Shown here piece by piece: positions 1 through 5,843 of a stretch of DNA of 7,430 nucleotides. Source of the stretch: Cyanobacteria bacterium UBA8803. Lineage in GTDB: Bacteria; Cyanobacteriota; Cyanobacteriia; Cyanobacteriales; Coleofasciculaceae. The position numbers and the translations under genes are program-made. Below the pieces are notes generated by a model. That model ran no database searches. It saw only the letters and a program-made list of their open reading frames with translations, and was not told where the DNA came from. The stretch spans positions 5,930-13,359 of the forward strand of contig DNXU01000585.1 in assembly GCA_003505715.1 (NCBI GenBank), given 5' to 3'. Every line of letters starts with the position of its first letter. Position 1 is the first letter of the stretch.

Positions 1-18
1 ATTTAAAAGCGTGACAGC

Positions 19-1941
19 TTATTGAATTAAAATGATTGCTTCTTCTGCCTTAGCGGTGAGAGCTGCCTTCAACTCCTGGCCAACTCTTCCAATCAGTTCG
101 TCAAACGTCTTTTGATTTTCTGCCAATTGTTCTCGCAATGCCTTCTCTAACTCAGGATGCATTTGCTCGCAGATGGAGTCCAGCTTGCTGTCACTCAACA
201 GAATAGAACGGCTCCAACTGGGAACATCAATTTTTTCCTTAATCGCCTCTTGGGTTCTGCTGCGAGTTATCTCCACCCCGGCAGCCAATACTGAGACGCC
301 ATAGACTAGCGCGATCGGCCAAGTTAAGTGTCCGGTTAAGATCAGGGCGATGATGCTACCGATCGTACCCCCACCAATCACTAGATTGACGATAAACATC
401 ACGGTATCGGCTAGAATAGCATCTCCAAGGGATAGTTCGGGATTCACCATCCCAGGGTCGATCCCCTCCTCAAACCTCAAACTGCTTCTGGGGATTTGGA
501 ATTTCCGACAAATGGGGTCGGTTTCTTGGGCTAATTCGGGTTGGATCTTGCTGTTAAACCAATTGATACATTGAGTGTTCACGATCTGCCGAGCGCGATC
601 ACACCCCATCCACTGCTGAGCCTGCCCGGTCATGGTACTTTCCAAGTCAGCTAAGGTGCGGATGCGGTTGTTGCGCCAATCTGTGAGGCTGGGTTTGACA
701 GCGTTTTCGATCAGACCTGCGGACAGGGGTTGGCTCAGACGTTCGATTAACTCCGGGATATGCCTTTCTACTAAATTTTTAAGTTGGTTGGACTCAAACA
801 GTTGGTTGATTTCTTTCTTAAAAGCAGCAACCCGCAGATCCCATCGTCCGACACGGGCTAGACCTAAGGCAATGCAGCGTTCTGGTTCGGGGTCGGGGCG
901 TACCTGAGTTTCGGGTTCGGGAAAAATCTCTTGGCAAATCTGGCGGGTAAAGGCCATGCGGGATGCACCGCCAGTCATCAGCAGTACCTTCGGTACGAGA
1001 CTTTGTTGGTCGAGTTTTGCCCTCGCCTCAGTCACGGCTTCCCGAAAAGACTCTATCCAACTTTTATGCCCCAGTTCCGGCAACGGCTGGTTTAAAATCT
1101 CCTGGGCGATCGCTTTATTGACTTGGGGAATAAAATAAATCTGTTCATTAATGGATTCAAAGCCCCGGGCAAAGGATTGGGGATGGCTATAGACTTGTTC
1201 GTTAGAAAAATAGTCTTCCTTGGCTTTACGACAGGCCAGTTCGCAACGAGCTTGGTGATGGGGGTAGTCCTCAAAGACTCGTTCGAGTAACGCCCGATCC
1301 TCGTGTTGGGTAAGAGTCCGAGCAAAAATTGCTTTGTCGATCAGGGATGCTCCCAGGGCGTTACTACCAAAATCTATCGGTATTTCGTGCAAGCTCTTCA
1401 CTAGGGTAAAGTCCGTAGTTGAAGAACCAATATCTACAATTAGCACCGAGGATCTGAGTTTGTCATAGTCCAGCTTCCCAGCTTCCTTGGCTTGCATGAA
1501 CGCCGCCCGCGACTCTGGAACCACACTCAGCAAGGGGATGCCAGCTTCCTTGAGCAGGGTTTGGTATTCCTGGCGTTCGCTAACAGACCATCCGGAAGGA
1601 CAACCTACGAAAAACTGGCTATACGTTCCACCTTCAATCTGCTTGCTGTCTTTCAACAGGTGGTAGTAGGTTTCTAAAAACTTGCGGATTGTTTCTCGGT
1701 AATTGGGATCGTGATTGGGTTTTTGCTTAAACGAGATTTGCAGGTGAGTCACGCCAGCTTGGATTAAAGCTTGTTCTCCGATCAGATAGCCGAGATCGGG
1801 ATGCCTACCCAGTGCCGTGATTTGCACTTTTTTATTATTAATCTCTAGCATCTCCGGTGGCTCGATGCTCTCTACCTTTGCCTTAGCCACGGCGGTTTCA
1901 CCGTGCCCTAAATCAAATCCAATGGTCTCTAATACGTCCAT
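19..1941 (-). CDS. Membrane-anchored Hsp70/actin-fold ATPase (Hsp70 family protein)
   Basis: This 640-aa protein has the three ATP-binding signatures of the Hsp70/actin fold. Phosphate-1 is at residues 7-18 (IGFDLGHGETA), phosphate-2 at 168-178 (VDIGSSTTDF) and the adenosine motif at about 319-328 (LLMTGGASRM). A connect-type segment, VVPESRAAF, lies near residue 140. The length is close to DnaK, but I see no DnaK substrate-binding beta-sandwich or EEVD-like tail. Instead, residues 400-500 are helical and polar, residues 511-558 form a strongly hydrophobic two-span hairpin with a Gly-rich turn, and residues 560-640 are a charged helical tail. I infer an inner-membrane anchor with the ATPase in the cytosol. 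I chose the ATG at 1941: it starts 4 nt after the upstream stop and has GAGAG about 8 nt before it. The frame extends 12 codons to a TTG at 1977, but that would overlap the neighbour by 32 nt. The substrate is unknown. The ATPase fold is confident; the chaperone role is inferred. Confidence 0.9.
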   Translation of the reverse strand: MDVLETIGFDLGHGETAVAKAKVESIEPPEMLEINNKKVQITALGRHPDLGYLIGEQALIQAGVTHLQISFKQKPNHDPNYRETIRKFLETYYHLLKDSKQIEGGTYSQFFVGCPSGWSVSERQEYQTLLKEAGIPLLSVVPESRAAFMQAKEAGKLDYDKLRSSVLIVDIGSSTTDFTLVKSLHEIPIDFGSNALGASLIDKAIFARTLTQHEDRALLERVFEDYPHHQARCELACRKAKEDYFSNEQVYSHPQSFARGFESINEQIYFIPQVNKAIAQEILNQPLPELGHKSWIESFREAVTEARAKLDQQSLVPKVLLMTGGASRMAFTRQICQEIFPEPETQVRPDPEPERCIALGLARVGRWDLRVAAFKKEINQLFESNQLKNLVERHIPELIERLSQPLSAGLIENAVKPSLTDWRNNRIRTLADLESTMTGQAQQWMGCDRARQIVNTQCINWFNSKIQPELAQETDPICRKFQIPRSSLRFEEGIDPGMVNPELSLGDAILADTVMFIVNLVIGGGTIGSIIALILTGHLTWPIALVYGVSVLAAGVEITRSRTQEAIKEKIDVPSWSRSILLSDSKLDSICEQMHPELEKALREQLAENQKTFDELIGRVGQELKAALTAKAEEAIILIQ

Positions 1942-1945
1942 AGTT

Positions 1946-2854
1946 TTATTCTCTCGCCTCGGAGTAGGCTGGCTCAATGACTCGACCCCTTCGGAGCAAG
2001 CGATCGCCCTTCAACAAAGCCGGAGTTATCGTTATGTACTCTGTGCTGGAGTGGTCGATACTTGGCTCGAAGTCAAAATACTCGCGATCGCTATTGGTGT
2101 CGTCCGGTTGGTAAATCTGGGCGCGAATACCCTGCTCCATTAAAATCTGGGGTAGCAGTTTGGCGATCTCAAGAGCCATCTGGGGTTTTTCCAGAACTGA
2201 CGCGCCCATTAACCTCTGTAGCAGATTCAAAACTTCTGGTAATTCTTCTAGTCCGCTAGCGTCGAGGGGTTTGTGCGTTTTTGCCGCCGAGGCAACTGCC
2301 AGGTCGATGGTATTGAGTGCATCGGCTAGATTATCCAGAAGGGCTTGACTATCGACCCGCCCGATAGGCTGAGGTGTTGCCACAGACTGAGGGGCAGCGG
2401 CAATATTTTCGCGATCGCTTTTATCTAATTGCAGTACAATTTCCAATCCAGCTAACAGCAATGTGAGCAAGATCGCCATCCAAGCTCCTGGAGCAGTTCG
2501 AGTTAAGGAGAACAAGGAGCCGAAGATGCCTAAGCAGATGAGTCCCTGTAGGATTTTTAGAATTAAGCGATTGGGGAAAAACCTTGTGGCTTGGTTAACA
2601 CTCTGCTGAGGCTGTGGGGGTGAAAGTTGTGCCTCGTTGGTTGCAGTGAGAGTGGCAATGGACTGCCGCAAGGTGTCTAGGAAAAAGGAAGCCAGACGTA
2701 CTTGAGTCACGCTTAGTTCGCCGATGTAATTCTTTTCTAGATGATCGAGTCGGTTCTGAACCAGCTTAACGACTTGATCTAAACTAGTCGCCTTGTCAAT
2801 TTCGGTCTGAAGTTCGCTCCGTCCTTTACTAAAAAGTGTCAATAAGGTTTTCAT
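1946..2854 (-). CDS. Two-span membrane protein with GrpE-like C-terminal tail, Hsp70 partner candidate
   Basis: I do not recognise a named family over this 302-aa protein. Residues 1-75 look helical and charged, possibly coiled coil. Residues 76-95 are a Pro/Gln-rich linker. Residues 98-117 and 122-142 are two hydrophobic spans forming a hairpin, as in the adjacent Hsp70-like protein. Residues 165-245 are amphipathic helices. The end (about 229-295) runs as long helix, QGI turn, acidic stretch, then ITPALLKGDRLLRRGRVIEP. The DRLLRRGRV segment resembles the end of GrpE (pattern D-R-hydrophobic-hydrophobic-R-x-x-x-V). With only 4 nt to the Hsp70-like gene the two are surely co-transcribed, so a membrane nucleotide-exchange factor or adaptor is a reasonable but unproven role. 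The start is ATG at 2854. It has no clear Shine-Dalgarno sequence; the mRNA just upstream is pyrimidine-rich. Confidence 0.85.
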   Translation of the reverse strand: MKTLLTLFSKGRSELQTEIDKATSLDQVVKLVQNRLDHLEKNYIGELSVTQVRLASFFLDTLRQSIATLTATNEAQLSPPQPQQSVNQATRFFPNRLILKILQGLICLGIFGSLFSLTRTAPGAWMAILLTLLLAGLEIVLQLDKSDRENIAAAPQSVATPQPIGRVDSQALLDNLADALNTIDLAVASAAKTHKPLDASGLEELPEVLNLLQRLMGASVLEKPQMALEIAKLLPQILMEQGIRAQIYQPDDTNSDREYFDFEPSIDHSSTEYITITPALLKGDRLLRRGRVIEPAYSEARE

Positions 2855-2855
2855 C

Positions 2856-2909
2856 AGGAAATAGGGAAAGAGAAGAAGGAGAGGGAGAACAGGGCAGCGG
2901 GAGGAGTAG
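2856..2909. repeat. Polypurine tract upstream of the Hsp70 operon
   Basis: About 54 bases are almost entirely A/G on the plus strand (AATAGGGAAAGAGAAGAAGG and onwards), directly abutting the start codon at 2854. In the mRNA of the operon this becomes an unstructured pyrimidine-rich leader without a Shine-Dalgarno motif. A similar purine string, in the opposite orientation, follows the DUF362 stop near 5958-5918. It is simple low-complexity DNA, possibly a dispersed repeat. Confidence 0.5.
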
Positions 2910-2954
2910 ACTGAAATTTATCTTATAAGCAGGGCGGTGTAAATAAACCTCACA

Positions 2955-2993
2955 CCCAGAAGGCGGATTTCTTTAAGAAACCCGACTTCTGGG
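2955..2993. repeat. 39-bp imperfect palindrome of cyanobacterial dispersed-repeat type
   Basis: CCCAGAAG (2955-2962) pairs with CTTCTGGG (2986-2993). After one mismatch, CGG pairs with CCG, and after a second mismatch TTTC pairs with GAAA around a TTTAA loop. No T-run follows on either strand, so it is not a simple terminator. The core AGAAGTCGGGTTTCTT (minus strand) is like short palindromes I recall as abundant in filamentous cyanobacteria. That family assignment is from memory. Confidence 0.6.
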
Positions 2994-3041
2994 CTTCTAC
3001 AGGTTTTTGATTTATAATTATGTCTATTTGCTTAATGGCCA

Positions 3042-3077
3042 GTTACGCAACCCTAACACACCCTACAGATATAGGGT
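3042..3077. repeat. GTAGGGTGTGTTAGG-type repeat remnant with small hairpin
   Basis: Read on the minus strand, this segment contains TGTAGGGTGTGTTAGGG followed by TTGCGTAAC. It resembles a dispersed repeat I recall in many cyanobacteria (TAGGGTGTGTTAGCG...GCGTAACGC). ACCCTA (3060-3065) and TAGGGT (3072-3077) pair around a 6-nt loop. The family assignment is from memory and only partial. Confidence 0.3.
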
Positions 3078-3222
3078 TTTCCTAAATCCCATTACTAAAA
3101 AGCTAACTTTTACTATTACCTCTAGCTTCTACCTCAGGGAACACTTTAGTCTATCTATATAGTTTAGATATTAGTTGTAGAACCAACCACTAGTTGAGCG
3201 CAGCAGCAAGAACCCACCCTTT

Positions 3223-3253
3223 AAAAAAGGTTAAAAAGCTTACTGTACAAGCT
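3223..3253 (-). terminator. Weak intrinsic terminator candidate after the MBL-fold gene
   Basis: On the minus strand, AGCTT (3253-3249) and AAGCT (3241-3237) form a 5-bp stem with a 7-nt loop. It is followed by TTTT, AACC and then TTTTTT. It sits about 40 nt past the stop of the gene at 3293. The stem is short and not GC-rich, so efficiency is doubtful. Confidence 0.35.
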
Positions 3254-3292
3254 CCCCTCCCTTCTGCGGTCTGCCTTCAAACCGCCGCTCGC

Positions 3293-4201
3293 TTAAAATA
3301 CTGGCACAATCATTCCTTCTCGAGCCAGTAGGTCGTTGGGGAAGACTGACTGGACTTGCTCTTGAAGCTTGTCGAGAAAGTCATCGTCGTGATCGGGATT
3401 ATAATGAGACATGATAATTCGCTTGACCCCAGCGGCTTTAGCTGTAGCTATGCCGCTTTGCCACACATCGTCTTGCCAGCCTAGGGGTGAAGACTTCAAA
3501 GAGCAATCGGCATCAAGAGTACAGGGAGCATCTAAAATCAGTAAATCAGCGTGACGAGCTAAGTGCAGCAGGTTTTCATCGACTCCATTCCCTCGGTGTG
3601 CCCGAGCGATCGCATAAACCGCAGAATGTCCCTGCCAGGTAACGCGATAACCCATTGACCTCTGTGAGGAGTCAAGCAATACTGCCTCAACAATCACGTC
3701 ATCCATGACGACTTTATTACCAGAAATCAAATCATAGAATTTCAGCTCTGACTGCATCACCTGTATGGGCACTGGGAAATTTGGAGCTAGCATCTGGCAG
3801 CCAAGGCGCTGTTCTATTGACGCACCATTGGATGCTGCTGTGCCATAGATATGAAAACAATTTCCTGGAATGAAGGCGGGTGTAAAAAAGGGAAACCCTT
3901 GAATGCTGTCCCAATGGCAATGGGTAAAGAACATGTACGCTTCTAGTGGCATGTGCCTGAGTAAATTATTACCCAAGACCCTTAACCCACTACCACCATC
4001 AAAAATCAGGCGTTTATTACCAACCCGCATTTCTACGCAGGAGGTATTACCGCCATAACGAATCGTTTCTTTACCTGGAGCCGAAATTTGACCTCGAACG
4101 CCCCAAAATTGGACAACAAAATTGACTACAGGGCGAGTTACCATGTTGACTGTAACGTTAGATGTTCTTGGGCTTGGTGACGCTGGATCAAAATCTGGCA
4201 T
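3293..4201 (-). CDS. MBL-fold metallo-hydrolase-like protein with degraded metal site
   Basis: This 302-aa protein is clearly of the MBL-fold group that begins FWGVRGxxxxPG and carries RYGGNTSC (FWGVRGQISAPG at 32-43, RYGGNTSC at 48-55, IFDGGSGLRVLG at 66-77). Residues 93-106 read THCHWDSIQGFPFF, where active relatives have HTHWDH: the last His of HxHxDH is Ser99. Downstream, the usual LNHPGG-type His region reads LLDSSQR (175-181), YATD reads YAIA (196-199), and GWGHS reads GWQDD (241-245). The terminal SHYNPDHDDDFLD motif (265-277) keeps its His and Asp residues. The family positions are from memory. The fold is therefore intact, but hydrolase activity is doubtful. No signal peptide is seen, so it is probably cytosolic. 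The start is ATG 4201 with a weak GAAAG before it; ATG 4144 (residue 20, VTRPVVNF) is the alternative. The long upstream region includes a CRP-type site. Confidence 0.88.
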   Translation of the reverse strand: MPDFDPASPSPRTSNVTVNMVTRPVVNFVVQFWGVRGQISAPGKETIRYGGNTSCVEMRVGNKRLIFDGGSGLRVLGNNLLRHMPLEAYMFFTHCHWDSIQGFPFFTPAFIPGNCFHIYGTAASNGASIEQRLGCQMLAPNFPVPIQVMQSELKFYDLISGNKVVMDDVIVEAVLLDSSQRSMGYRVTWQGHSAVYAIARAHRGNGVDENLLHLARHADLLILDAPCTLDADCSLKSSPLGWQDDVWQSGIATAKAAGVKRIIMSHYNPDHDDDFLDKLQEQVQSVFPNDLLAREGMIVPVF

Positions 4202-4233
4202 CTTTCATTCAAGCGAAGCGCCTTGAGCAACTC

Positions 4234-4262
4234 TTCACACCGACGAATTTCCACTATATGAT
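4234..4262 (+). promoter_or_regulatory. Sigma70-type promoter candidate on the plus strand
   Basis: TTCACA (4234-4239) and TATGAT (4257-4262) each match the -35 and -10 consensus at 5 of 6 positions and are separated by exactly 17 nt. No plus-strand protein gene lies downstream. Transcription would start near 4269 and meet the terminator at 4414-4437. The promoter lies inside the leader of the divergently oriented MBL gene. Confidence 0.4.
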
Positions 4263-4268
4263 ACTCAG

Positions 4269-4437
4269 ATAAGGGGACTAAAGGCGATAGGCTCTACTAT
4301 GGCTTTAGTATCACAAAGGGCAGATTTCCCTATCTAGAAGAAACTACGTAGGGCGTTGAGTACAAAAAAAACATTTATTTCGCACTTTCCCCTACGTCAA
4401 TTTTCTAGCACCCATTTCCTAATCAGGAAATTTTTTT
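4269..4437 (+). ncRNA. Candidate small RNA, about 170 nt
   Basis: This segment is defined only by signals: a 5/6 + 5/6 promoter with 17-nt spacing upstream and a perfect-stem intrinsic terminator at its 3' end, both on the plus strand, opposite all genes. Internal pairing includes TACTA/TAGTA (4295-4299 and 4306-4310), AGGG/CCCT (4317-4320 and 4328-4331) and ACGTAGGG/CCCTACGT (4346-4353 and 4390-4397) enclosing an A8 loop region. AGGGGA (4272-4277) could instead pair with TCCCCT (4388-4393). It does not match Yfr1, 6S RNA, tmRNA or RNase P RNA as I know them. It may also be an untranscribed relic. Confidence 0.3.
4414..4437 (+). terminator. Intrinsic terminator on the plus strand
   Basis: ATTTCCT (4414-4420), loop AATC and AGGAAAT (4425-4431) make a perfect 7-bp stem followed by six more T (4432-4437). 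The T-run is only on the plus-strand side; read from the minus strand the stem is followed by GGGTGC. It therefore cannot serve ppa or the MBL gene in the usual way, which suggests a plus-strand transcript. Confidence 0.55.
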
Positions 4438-4475
4438 CAAGTCAGTTCATTCTAGCGCCCTTGAAGCCATTAACT

Positions 4476-4491
4476 TGTGAGTTCTATCACA
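4476..4491. promoter_or_regulatory. CRP-family operator (TGTGA-N6-TCACA)
   Basis: TGTGA (4476-4480), GTTCTA, TCACA (4487-4491) is a perfect match to the CRP/SYCRP1-type palindrome. Ten fixed bases would be expected by chance well under once in a window this size. It is 275 bp upstream of the MBL-fold gene start and past the ppa stop, so the MBL gene is the likeliest target. However, no promoter at a standard CRP distance is obvious. Binding by a cAMP-receptor homologue is inferred from the motif alone. Confidence 0.5.
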
Positions 4492-4647
4492 GATAAATGG
4501 CCGAGGCTTAACTCCCTTACAGCCAAGCCGCAGTTCCCCTCAAGCTCTTGCATTAGCCTTAGGGTTGGTTGGCTAGGGGTAAGGATAGTGTTCACCTTTA
4601 TCAAACTGCCTCTGACTCCCGATTAGGCATTGTCCTCAATCTGTCCC

Positions 4648-5160
4648 TTACTTGCTACCCGCTGCTATGCATTTTTCCACGAGGGGCATTACCCGCTCAA
4701 CATTTTGCCAGCCTAGAATTTCGGTGACTTTCTTTTCAAGATTTTTGTAAGTCTTGAAAAATTCGGCGATTTCGTCCAATCGATGAGGGGCAACATCTTG
4801 GAGCGATTTCACCTGAGCATAGCGCGGGTCTTTGGCAGGAACGCAAAGAATTTTCTCGTCGCGATCGCCTGAGTCAATCATTTCTAGCATCCCAATTGGT
4901 CGTGCCGCAATGACGCACCCTGGAAAAGTTGGTTGATCCATCAATACCATACCATCAAGCGGATCGCCATCATCAGCTAAGGTGTTTGGCACGAAGCCGT
5001 AGTCGTAAGGATACTGCACAGAAGAGTAAAGCACCCGGTCAAGGGCAAAAGCTTGCATGTCTTTGTCGAACTCGTACTTATTTTTGCTTCCCGCCGGAAT
5101 TTCAATTAACACGTTGATTATTCCCGGTTTGGGTTGAGCTGGAATGCGTGATAAATCCAT
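4648..5160 (-). CDS. ppa: Soluble inorganic pyrophosphatase (family I)
   Basis: The enzyme hydrolyses cytosolic pyrophosphate to two phosphates, pulling biosynthetic reactions forward, and uses Mg2+. The 170-aa protein starts [13 protein letters not shown], the usual cyanobacterial N-terminus. All expected catalytic residues are seen: K28, E30 and R42; Y50-P-Y-D-Y54; D64, D66 and D69 in the DDGDPLD signature; D96, D101 and K103 in DSGDRDEK; and Y138-K139. I chose ATG 5160. The frame continues 7 codons to a GTG at 5181, but neither start has a Shine-Dalgarno sequence and the longer form adds non-family residues. It seems to be a single-gene unit. The leader between 5161 and 5375 has one hairpin, CTGTGT-N9-ACACAG (5227-5247), of unknown role and no convincing promoter. 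Confidence 0.97.
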   Translation of the reverse strand: MDLSRIPAQPKPGIINVLIEIPAGSKNKYEFDKDMQAFALDRVLYSSVQYPYDYGFVPNTLADDGDPLDGMVLMDQPTFPGCVIAARPIGMLEMIDSGDRDEKILCVPAKDPRYAQVKSLQDVAPHRLDEIAEFFKTYKNLEKKVTEILGWQNVERVMPLVEKCIAAGSK

Positions 5161-5226
5161 GAGTGAATTTTTAAGCGACACTGCAAATTTGGAGGACTGG
5201 TGCCATTAAGCATATTTAACCCTCCC

Positions 5227-5247
5227 CTGTGTAGCATTCTGACACAG
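5227..5247. repeat. Hairpin in the ppa upstream region
   Basis: CTGTGT (5227-5232) and ACACAG (5242-5247) form a perfect 6-bp inverted repeat with a 9-nt spacer, 67 bp upstream of the ppa ATG. GTCTCT (5247-5252) and AGAGAC (5272-5277) form a second one beside it. There is no T-run on the minus strand, so neither is a terminator for the small gene upstream. It could be an operator or leader structure; function unknown. Confidence 0.3.
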
Positions 5248-5375
5248 TCTCTCGACGAATCGCTATGGGCTAGAGACCTGTTATGTTTATCAGCACTGCA
5301 CTGCCGAGATTTTTTAGCTAACCATTTTGATTTGATAGATATATCGTTATTTTGTTATCCAAAAATCTTTGCTCC

Positions 5376-5567
5376 TTACTCTTGTGACCTTGGCAGCGAG
5401 TAGCCACTTCCTGGTAAAACGCCAAGGCTGCTGCTTGAAGAGTAGTAAGCAATGACGAATAAAGGGATAGTCAAAGTCAAAACAGCAATTAATGCACCTA
5501 TAAGATCTGCCCACCTATAAGATTGGGGGTTAGAAGGGTTGGCAGATGACGAACCACTGGATTCCAT
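5376..5567 (-). CDS. Small single-span membrane protein, cyanobacterial type
   Basis: The predicted protein has 63 aa: a Ser/Asn-rich N-terminus (residues 1-16), a YRWAD motif (17-21), one transmembrane helix (about 20-42, LIGALIAVLTLTIPLFVIAYY) and a Ser/Gly/Pro tail ending YSLPRSQE. The motif order Q-S/T-YRWADL then helix matches short uncharacterised proteins I recall from many cyanobacteria, but no function is known to me. I prefer ATG 5567. The frame extends to ATG 5627 (83 aa), which has AGGGG upstream. However, that 20-residue extension would be encoded by a perfect hairpin and has no conserved look, so I read it as leader. The next gene, ppa, is more than 200 bp on. Confidence 0.7.
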   Translation of the reverse strand: MESSGSSSANPSNPQSYRWADLIGALIAVLTLTIPLFVIAYYSSSSSLGVLPGSGYSLPRSQE

Positions 5568-5604
5568 AAATAAGTTGAAATTTGAACTCGATAGATGGAG
5601 ATTT

Positions 5605-5620
5605 GGAGAGATGTCTCTCC
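5605..5620. promoter_or_regulatory. Leader hairpin of the small membrane protein gene
   Basis: GGAGAG (5605-5610), ATGT and CTCTCC (5615-5620) form a perfect 6-bp stem with a 4-nt loop (7 bp if the loop is 2 nt). It lies 38 nt before the preferred start at 5567. It could be a 5' UTR structure or an operator. Confidence 0.35.
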
Positions 5621-5640
5621 TGATCATCTCAATCCCCTAT

Positions 5641-5669
5641 ATTTTAACGACTGGTTTGAAAATGGAGAA
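5641..5669 (-). promoter_or_regulatory. Weak promoter candidate for the small membrane protein gene
   Basis: On the minus strand TAAAAT (5646-5641) matches the -10 at 5 of 6 bases, with TTCTCC (5669-5664, 3 of 6) 17 nt upstream. A start near 5634 would give a 65-70 nt leader containing the 5605-5620 hairpin and would leave the ATG at 5627 almost leaderless, which fits the start at 5567. Confidence 0.3.
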
Positions 5670-5720
5670 TTAAAAATTGGAAATAGGACTTTGTGTAGTC
5701 GGCAGATGTAGGGATCGGTG

Positions 5721-5791
5721 AGCTAGGGGCGAGTTTAGCCATGGCAGCGGGCATCCTACCAATAATATTGGTACAAAACCTGCCCCTAGCT
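5721..5791. repeat. Nested palindromic dispersed-repeat element, 71 bp
   Basis: Perfect 10-bp ends AGCTAGGGGC (5721-5730) and GCCCCTAGCT (5782-5791) bracket further pairing (GTTT 5733-5736 with AAAC 5776-5779). Inside is a 17-bp palindrome TACCAATAATATTGGTA (5757-5773) and the palindrome GCCATGGC (5738-5745). The design (TAGGGGC ends, GGTTT arms, internal CCAATATTATTGG hairpin) resembles a repeat I recall in filamentous cyanobacteria. It lies between the DUF362 terminator and the small-gene promoter, a typical landing place for a small non-autonomous element. I see no clear target-site duplication. Confidence 0.6.
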
Positions 5792-5807
5792 TGGCTTAAA
5801 CGTAAAG

Positions 5808-5843
5808 AAAAACAAAAAACCGCCTCTAGCAATAGGGCGGTTT
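5808..5843 (-). terminator. Strong intrinsic terminator of the DUF362 gene
   Basis: On the minus strand AAACCGCC (5843-5836) and GGCGGTTT (5824-5817) form a perfect 8-bp stem with an 11-nt loop. It is followed by TTT, G and TTTTT. It lies 114 nt past the DUF362 stop and separates that gene from the small membrane protein gene. Confidence 0.85.

Larger units (their letters stand above)
2910..3292. other. Intergenic region, repeat remnants and no gene
   Basis: This is the long gap between the metallo-beta-lactamase gene and the Hsp70 operon. No reading frame here looks coding. It holds a 39-bp imperfect palindrome (2955-2993), a GTAGGGTGTGTTAGG-type repeat remnant (3042-3077), a weak A/T hairpin TATCTA-N7-TAGATA (3152-3170) and a weak terminator (3223-3253). 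The operon promoter should lie here. TATAAG on the minus strand at about 2928-2923 could be a -10 box, but no matching -35 is visible, so I do not call a promoter. Confidence 0.6.
4202..4647. other. Intergenic region between ppa and the MBL-fold gene
   Basis: This 446-bp stretch without a protein gene is unusually rich in signals. It contains a perfect TGTGA-N6-TCACA site (4476-4491), a plus-strand promoter-like pair (4234-4262) and a plus-strand terminator (4414-4437). There is an 8-bp inverted repeat ACGTAGGG/CCCTACGT (4346-4353 and 4390-4397). A weak hairpin TGCCT-N13-AGGCA (4607-4629) just past the ppa stop lacks a T-run. For the MBL gene, TTGACG (minus, 4400-4395) is a fair -35, but the -10 17 nt later (TAAATG) matches only 3 of 6 bases, so its promoter is unresolved. 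Confidence 0.6.

Noticed and set aside
19..1941. Calling the Hsp70-like gene dnaK, or an MreB/ParM-type protein
   Set aside because: The ATPase motifs are shared by the whole superfamily. The C-terminal half lacks the DnaK substrate-binding domain, and the membrane hairpin fits neither MreB nor ParM.
1817..2143. Plus-strand 108-codon frame across the junction of the Hsp70 pair
   Set aside because: It is antisense to two well-supported genes and has no motif; it is a shadow of their codon pattern.
4395..4400. TTGACG as the -35 of the MBL-fold gene promoter
   Set aside because: The -10 at the proper distance (TAAATG) matches only 3 of 6 positions, so I mention it but do not call a promoter.
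4607..4629. Hairpin TGCCT-N13-AGGCA after ppa as its terminator
   Set aside because: The stem is 5 bp with a 13-nt loop, and GTTTGATAAAGG follows instead of a T-run.
5200..5403. Plus-strand 67-codon frame
   Set aside because: It lies in the ppa upstream DNA and overlaps the end of the small membrane protein gene; the composition is irregular and no Shine-Dalgarno sequence is seen.
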